Assembly (NCBI GenBank): GCA_902479095.1
Contig: CABSNL010000067.1
Location: 1-10,402 of the forward strand
DNA length: 10,402 nucleotides
Origin: an uncultured Collinsella sp.
GTDB taxonomy: Bacteria; Actinomycetota; Coriobacteriia; Coriobacteriales; Coriobacteriaceae
Direction: 5' to 3'
Numbering within the stretch: position 1 is the stretch's first letter; each line of letters opens with the position of its first letter. The notes under the pieces were generated by a model. That model had not been told where the DNA came from, ran no database searches, and saw nothing but the letters and a program-made list of their open reading frames with translations. Shown here piece after piece: positions 6,902 through 10,402 of the stretch. The position numbers and the translations under genes were made by a program.

Positions 6902-8101
6902 ATGGCTTCATCCCCGAGCTACATACCGTACCTATGCGTGGCAGCGGCGGCCTTTATCACGACCTTCCTCGCGGTGCCCCTGGTCAAGCGCTTGGCAATT
7001 AAGCTCGATGCCGTCGACTATCCTTCTAAGCGCCGCATCAACACCAAGCCCATCCCACGTTTGGGCGGAGCGGCGGTGTTTTTGGGCCTGGTCGTTGCCT
7101 GCATTGTGCAAATCCTAGGCACCTGGTACCTAGGCTGGCCACCCGTCCTGGTGCCGCACCCGCGCCTTCACATTAGCTATCCCATGCTGGCGCTCTCCTT
7201 TACCGTCATCTTTGCGACCGGCGCTATCGACGACGTCTTCCAGCTCACGCCCAAGCAAAAGCTGGCCGGACAAGTCCTCGCCGCGCTTATCGCCTGTATC
7301 GGCGGCCTAAAAATCGGCGTCATCGTCAACCCGTTTGCCCCCGGCGAGATCATGCTCGGATGGCTCGCCTACCCCATCACCGTGATCTATCTGGTGGCAT
7401 TCACCAACATCATTAACCTCATCGACGGCCTCGACGGCTTGGCCACGGGCATCTGCGGCATCGCGTCGTTCACCATGTTTTCGATGGCCGTTCTCTCGGG
7501 CCGCATCGACGCCGCCGCGCTCTCCATTGCGCTCTTTGGCGCCTGTCTGGCCTTTTTGCGCTACAACTTCAACCCCGCAAGCATCTTCTTGGGCGACTCG
7601 GGGTCGCTGCTTCTGGGCTTTGCGCTGGGCTCCATCTCGCTGCTCAACGTGAGCCGCACCGCCGCACTCACCTCGCTTATCATCCCGCTCATCGTTGCCG
7701 GCGTGCCCATCATCGACACGTTTAGCGCCATTGTGCGCCGCAAGCGCGCCCACATTAGCATCGGGCAGGCCGACAAGGGCCACATCCACCACCGCCTGAT
7801 CCAAGAAGGCTACAACCAAAAACAGGCAGTGCTGCTCATCTATGCCTGGTGCATCATGCTTTCGGCCGGCGCCGCCGCGATTAACCAGGTCGAGGTGCCC
7901 ATGCGCGTGCTCATCTTTACCGTGCTCGCCATTGGCTCGGCTGCCTTCGCCAAGCACCTGCACCTGTTTGAACCCGTGCTGCGCCACCATTACAACAAGC
8001 GCACGCACGAGGACGAGCTGGTCACCCCCGACGACCCCGCTTTTAAGCAGGAGGAGCAGGCAGCCGAGGAGCGCAAAGAAGAGCGCCACCACAAGCTCTA
8101 G
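6902..8101 (+). CDS. wecA: Undecaprenyl-phosphate GlcNAc-1-phosphate transferase (WecA/TagO type)
   Basis: A multi-pass membrane enzyme of 399 residues in the MraY/WecA family. It moves a sugar-1-phosphate, usually GlcNAc, from a UDP-sugar to undecaprenyl phosphate and so starts teichoic-acid-like or other wall glycans. All family signatures are present: PSKRRINTKPIPRLGG near residue 43, DD at 110-111 followed by KQKLAGQ, NIINLIDGLDG at 169-179, GDSGS at 231-235 and HIHHRL at 294-299. The HIHHRL form separates this branch from MraY. The last 30 or so residues are charged and cytoplasmic-looking. The ATG at 6902 is preferred over an upstream TTG at 6884; neither has a strong ribosome site, only GGCGG about 11 nt away. 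A TATTAT (6825-6830) could be a -10. It stands alone, with no glycosyltransferase cluster nearby, so the glycan it serves is unknown. Confidence 0.94.
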   Translation: MASSPSYIPYLCVAAAAFITTFLAVPLVKRLAIKLDAVDYPSKRRINTKPIPRLGGAAVFLGLVVACIVQILGTWYLGWPPVLVPHPRLHISYPMLALSFTVIFATGAIDDVFQLTPKQKLAGQVLAALIACIGGLKIGVIVNPFAPGEIMLGWLAYPITVIYLVAFTNIINLIDGLDGLATGICGIASFTMFSMAVLSGRIDAAALSIALFGACLAFLRYNFNPASIFLGDSGSLLLGFALGSISLLNVSRTAALTSLIIPLIVAGVPIIDTFSAIVRRKRAHISIGQADKGHIHHRLIQEGYNQKQAVLLIYAWCIMLSAGAAAINQVEVPMRVLIFTVLAIGSAAFAKHLHLFEPVLRHHYNKRTHEDELVTPDDPAFKQEEQAAEERKEERHHKL

Positions 8102-8260
8102 GGCAAGCTGCCGAGGATGTGCCAAGGCGTTGGCAGCCGTTCGCGCGAACGCCGCGGCGGACTTGAAAGCCGGCCCCTGGCAGTCCCTCACCCACTCACG
8201 CCCACCCCTCTCAATAAACACGCTATCATCAAAACCTGCGAACGAACGTTAGGAGCAATC

Positions 8261-9310
8261 ATGCCAAACGAGAACAGTTACGAAGTCGCGCTGCAAAAGA
8301 GCAACGCCATTCGCGAGGGCTTGGCCAATACGCCCGAGAAGTTCACCATGCTCACCGGTGATCGCCCCACCGGCCGTCTGCACCTGGGCCACTACTTTGG
8401 TACCCTCAAGGGCCGTGTTGAACTGCAGAACATGGGCGCCAAGACCAACGTGCTCATCGCCGACTACCAGGTCATCACCGACCGCGACACCACCGAGCAT
8501 ATCCAGGACAACGTGTACAACATGGTCATGGACTACCTTGCCTGCGGTATCGATCCCGACAAGACCATGATCTACGCGCACTCCGCCGTGCCCGCAGCCA
8601 ACCAGCTCATGCTGCCGTTCCTGTCGCTGGTCTCCGAGGCCGAGCTGGCGCGCAACCCCACGGTTAAGGCCGAGATGGAGGCCTCGGGCCACGAGCTCAC
8701 CGGCCTTCTGCTCACCTACCCGGTGCACCAGGCCTGCGACATCCTGTTCTGCAAGGGCAACGTCGTGCCCGTCGGTCGCGACCAGCTGCCGCACATCGAG
8801 CTCACCCGCACCATCGCACGCCGCTTTAACAACCGCTACGGCAAGGTATTTCCCGAGGTCGACGCGCTGCTGTCCGAGACCCCGCTGCTGCCCGGCCTTG
8901 ACGGTCGCAAGATGAGCAAGAGCTACGGCAACGCCATCAATATTTCGATGACCGCCGAGGAGACGGCCAAACGCATCAAGAAGAGCCAGACCGACTCCGA
9001 GCGCATGATCACGTTCGATCCCGAGAACCGCCCCGGCGTGTCCGGCCTGCTTTCGACGGCCGCCATCTGCACCGGTCGCTCCGAGGTCGAGATTGCCGAG
9101 GAGATCGGCATGGGCGGCTCCGGCCAGCTCAAGAAGTACGTGACCGAGGCCGTCAACGAGTACTTCGCACCGATCCGAGAGCGTCGCCAGCGCTACGAGA
9201 ACGATCTGGACTATGTGAAGGACGTCCTGCACGAGGGCAACCGTCGCGCCAACGAGATCGCCGATCAGACCCTGGCAGAGGTTCAGGACGCCATGGGCAT
9301 GGTGTACTAG
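8261..9310 (+). CDS. trpS: Tryptophan--tRNA ligase
   Basis: A class I aminoacyl-tRNA synthetase that charges tRNA-Trp; 349 residues, a normal length. The nucleotide-binding signatures are TGDRPTG just before HLGH (41-44, the HIGH box) and KMSKS at 217-221. The start is clear: AGGAG (8251-8255) lies 5 nt before the ATG. The 159-base gap after wecA has a TATCAT (8224-8229) that could be a -10, but no -35 is recognisable. I see no T-box or Trp-rich leader peptide, so control by uncharged tRNA is not supported here. A terminator follows, so it is probably transcribed alone. Confidence 0.97.
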   Translation: MPNENSYEVALQKSNAIREGLANTPEKFTMLTGDRPTGRLHLGHYFGTLKGRVELQNMGAKTNVLIADYQVITDRDTTEHIQDNVYNMVMDYLACGIDPDKTMIYAHSAVPAANQLMLPFLSLVSEAELARNPTVKAEMEASGHELTGLLLTYPVHQACDILFCKGNVVPVGRDQLPHIELTRTIARRFNNRYGKVFPEVDALLSETPLLPGLDGRKMSKSYGNAINISMTAEETAKRIKKSQTDSERMITFDPENRPGVSGLLSTAAICTGRSEVEIAEEIGMGGSGQLKKYVTEAVNEYFAPIRERRQRYENDLDYVKDVLHEGNRRANEIADQTLAEVQDAMGMVY

Positions 9311-9343
9311 ACCGATTTGCTGGCCTGAGCTTTCGATTGCTTT

Positions 9344-9372
9344 AGGGCGGGCGCTACGACGTCCGCCTTTTT
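9344..9372 (+). terminator. Intrinsic terminator of trpS
   Basis: GGCGGGCG (9346-9353) pairs with CGTCCGCC (9360-9367) around a 6-nt loop, with one G-U pair, and TTTTT follows (9368-9372). It starts about 34 bases after the stop codon. Confidence 0.88.
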
Positions 9373-9396
9373 CGGAGCCGGACTGCTTCGGCTCCG
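9373..9396. repeat. Perfect hairpin directly after the trpS terminator
   Basis: CGGAGCCG (9373-9380) and CGGCTCCG (9389-9396) pair perfectly over an 8-nt loop, with no T-run. It may block 3'-to-5' decay or be a worn repeat; it begins at the base after the T-run of the terminator. Confidence 0.55.
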
Positions 9397-9420
9397 CCCA
9401 TTGCACTCCCCCGATAAACA

Positions 9421-9462
9421 GGAACGGGCCCGCCGGCAGTCAGTTGCCGGCGGGCCCGTTCC
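9421..9462. repeat. Perfect 18-bp GC-rich inverted repeat
   Basis: GGAACGGGCCCGCCGGCA (9421-9438) and TGCCGGCGGGCCCGTTCC (9445-9462) are exact reverse complements around GTCAGT. It is the most stable hairpin in the window. There is no T-run on either strand, so it is not a classical intrinsic terminator. Its arms are unlike those of the GGGAC palindromes. Confidence 0.8.
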
Positions 9463-9648
9463 CGAAGTACACCGTTGAATCGCACAGAGGGGAGGAATGC
9501 GAATCAAACTCAACAGGGCAGGCTTTTTCATCGCCTATTGCCTGCTCCGTTGCTGAATACAATATAGTTCACCGTGGTTTACTTTGCAGCATCAATATTC
9601 GCCGCCATAGCTTCTCCATAAGTTAGCCCCGGTAAACCTGCAACAGAA
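9463..9648. other. AT-richer gap with one imperfect hairpin, no convincing gene
   Basis: This stretch is visibly less GC-rich than its surroundings. It holds an imperfect 13-base inverted repeat (9511-9523 with 9540-9552, 11 Watson-Crick pairs and one G-U) and a TATAGT-like AT patch near 9560-9575. The only ORF with a purine-rich stretch before it is a 19-codon frame at 9497-9556, whose GGAGG is only 1 base from the ATG. I see no protein family, tRNA or promoter worth a firm call. Confidence 0.5.
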
Positions 9649-9685
9649 AACCACCACAAAGGGGACAGACACCTTTGTGGTGGTT
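9649..9685 (+). repeat. GGGAC-core palindrome, copy 4
   Basis: AACCACCACAAAGG (9649-9662) and CCTTTGTGGTGGTT (9672-9685) pair perfectly over the 9-nt loop GGACAGACA. It lies 18 bases beyond the stop codon of the MGMT-type gene and matches copy 5 at 35 of 37 positions. Confidence 0.88.
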
Positions 9686-9703
9686 CTGGCCACGGCAGAG
9701 CTG

Positions 9704-10024
9704 TTAGAGTCCGGCAGGCCAACGACAGACGGCCAGGTCGACGTGCATGTCGTCCTTAAACGCCACACCCTCCCCTAGCAAAAGCTCACGTTGAGCATCG
9801 GGACCACCAAAAGCAAAACCCTCGCATATGCGCCCGTCGGCAAACACCACGCGGTGACAGGGAATCTCGCCGGGGCGCGGATTACTATGCAGGGCATACC
9901 CCACATACCGCGCACTTCGTGGTCGACCGGCAAGCAGCGCCACCTGACCATACGTGGCGACCATCCCCTCGGGGATCTGCTCGACCACTTCGTACACCCG
10001 TTCAAAAAAGCCCTCAGACGCCAT
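9704..10024 (-). CDS. Single-domain MGMT-family protein (alkylguanine transferase DNA-binding domain)
   Basis: A 106-residue protein that is only the DNA-binding/active-site domain of O6-alkylguanine-DNA alkyltransferase. It keeps TYGQVA (24-29), the helix-turn-helix region, an Arg39 in SARYVG that fits the arginine finger, and the reactive centre PCHRV with Cys56. The usual N-terminal RNase-H-like domain is absent. Alkyltransferase-like (ATL) proteins are this size but normally replace the Cys, commonly by Trp; here the Cys is kept, so it could either transfer alkyl groups or just flag damage for excision repair. The start at 10024 has GGGAG in GGAAGGGAG (10031-10039) 6 nt upstream; the ATG at 10078 would translate the palindrome and is rejected. 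Near-identical palindromes flank it on both sides. The DegV-family gene lies 80 bases upstream on the same strand. Confidence 0.88.
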   Translation of the reverse strand: MASEGFFERVYEVVEQIPEGMVATYGQVALLAGRPRSARYVGYALHSNPRPGEIPCHRVVFADGRICEGFAFGGPDAQRELLLGEGVAFKDDMHVDLAVCRWPAGL

Positions 10025-10050
10025 TGCTCGCTCCCTTCCACCCTGAAAAG

Positions 10051-10095
10051 CATAAACCACCGCAAAGGGGACAGGCACCTTTGTGGTGGTTTATG
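10051..10095 (+). repeat. GGGAC-core palindrome, copy 5
   Basis: CATAAACCACCGCAAAGG (10051-10068) and CCTTTGTGGTGGTTTATG (10078-10095) pair over 18 bp with one G-U, around GGACAGGCA. The 37 bases at 10055-10091 differ from copy 4 at two positions. It sits between the DegV-family stop codon and the MGMT-type start, in the same orientation as copy 4. Confidence 0.88.
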
Positions 10096-10104
10096 GCAGG
10101 TCGG

Positions 10105-10355
10105 TTAGTTGGCGGGCTGGAAGAAGGCTACGGCTACGGCGCCAGGGCCTACGTGGGTACCGATGGTGGCGCCGATGGTGTGAACGGGCAACTCGCCCTC
10201 GGTGTGGCCAGCCCAAAGTGCCGCGCTGTCCTCGATATACTTCTTGAGCACCGCATCCGAAAGACCCGTATAGCCGAGCGCCAGCGGCATGGAAAAGTCG
10301 ATACCGCCCGCCTTTTCGACCTTTTGGTTCAGCAGGTTGCGGCCGTTCTTGGAAC
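10105..10355 (-). CDS. DegV-family fatty-acid-binding protein, C-terminal part (partial)
   Basis: The last 83 codons of a DegV-type protein, cut on its 5' side by the adapter at 10356. The fragment reads KNGRNLLNQKVEKAGG..., then LGYTGLSDAVLKKY, and ends with VHTIGATIGTHVGPGAVAVAF, which is the typical C-terminal DegV motif (IG..IGTH.GPG). DegV proteins bind a fatty acid; some (FakB) hand it to the kinase FakA for phospholipid synthesis, but whether this one does cannot be told from the fragment. It is not a truncated gene in the organism, only in the contig. The MGMT-type gene follows on the same strand after 80 bases that hold palindrome copy 5. Confidence 0.85.
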
Positions 10356-10402
10356 CTGTCTCTTATACACATCTCCGAGCCCACGAGACCGAGGCTGATC
10401 TC
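10356..10402 (-). other. Nextera read-2 adapter, index and P7 start (not genomic)
   Basis: CTGTCTCTTATACACATCT (10356-10374) is the Tn5 mosaic end, followed by CCGAGCCCACGAGAC (10375-10389) of the read-2 adapter, the 8-base index CGAGGCTG (10390-10397; I recall this as Nextera N710) and ATCTC, the start of P7. Frames across it yield the well-known artefact peptides MCIRDR and LLYTSPSPRDRG. Confidence 0.98.

Noticed and set aside
7307..9406. Minus-strand ORFs opposite wecA and trpS
   Set aside because: No motifs, shadow composition, and clear full-length enzymes on plus.
9497..9556. 19-codon ORF (MRIKLNRAGFFIAYCLLRC) after GGGGAGG, like a small membrane or toxin peptide
   Set aside because: The purine-rich site is only 1 base from the ATG, the frame overlaps an imperfect hairpin, and nothing else supports translation.

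Overview
The window reads as one contig of a GC-rich gut-type actinobacterium. The best guess is class Coriobacteriia, possibly Collinsella. This rests on base composition, protein style (ProB with a PUA domain, a TagO/WecA-type transferase, a PflX-type radical SAM protein) and the many intergenic palindromes carrying a GGGAC core; no rRNA or other marker confirms it. Both ends are not genomic. Bases 1-28 are the Nextera read-1 adapter. Bases 10356-10402 are the Nextera read-2 adapter followed by the index CGAGGCTG and the start of P7. The real insert is therefore 29-10355, and the two end genes are cut by the assembly, not by biology.

Left part (29-3027): a proline locus. A 17-residue start of a probable proA (minus) diverges from a proline-iminopeptidase-type hydrolase (plus), which converges on proB (minus). 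The peptidase thus sits inverted between the two biosynthetic genes. The 287-base gap between peptidase and proB holds a GGGAC palindrome, a 98-nt composite hairpin and a second hairpin sharing an 11-base word with it.

Middle (3028-6376), all minus: pflX-like radical SAM gene, then a near-consensus promoter, tRNA-Ala(CGC), an intrinsic terminator, a small coiled-coil tail-anchored membrane protein, and nicotinate phosphoribosyltransferase (NAD salvage). No room is left for a separate promoter between the tRNA terminator and the membrane-protein gene. Palindromes lie at the 3' ends of pflX and of the nicotinate phosphoribosyltransferase gene.

Centre-right (6377-9310), plus: a gene-free stretch that looks like a self-contained small RNA (TATGAT -10, several hairpins, intrinsic terminator), then wecA/tagO (undecaprenyl-linked glycan initiation) and trpS, each apparently its own unit.

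Right end (9311-10355): a run of hairpins after trpS, an AT-richer gap without a convincing gene, then, on minus, a single-domain MGMT-type gene bracketed by two 37-bp palindromes that match at 35 of 37 positions, and the C-terminal part of a DegV-family protein. No phage, insertion sequence, CRISPR array or complete new multi-gene system is visible. The most open-ended items are the small RNA candidate, the palindrome family and the tRNA/terminator/membrane-protein arrangement.
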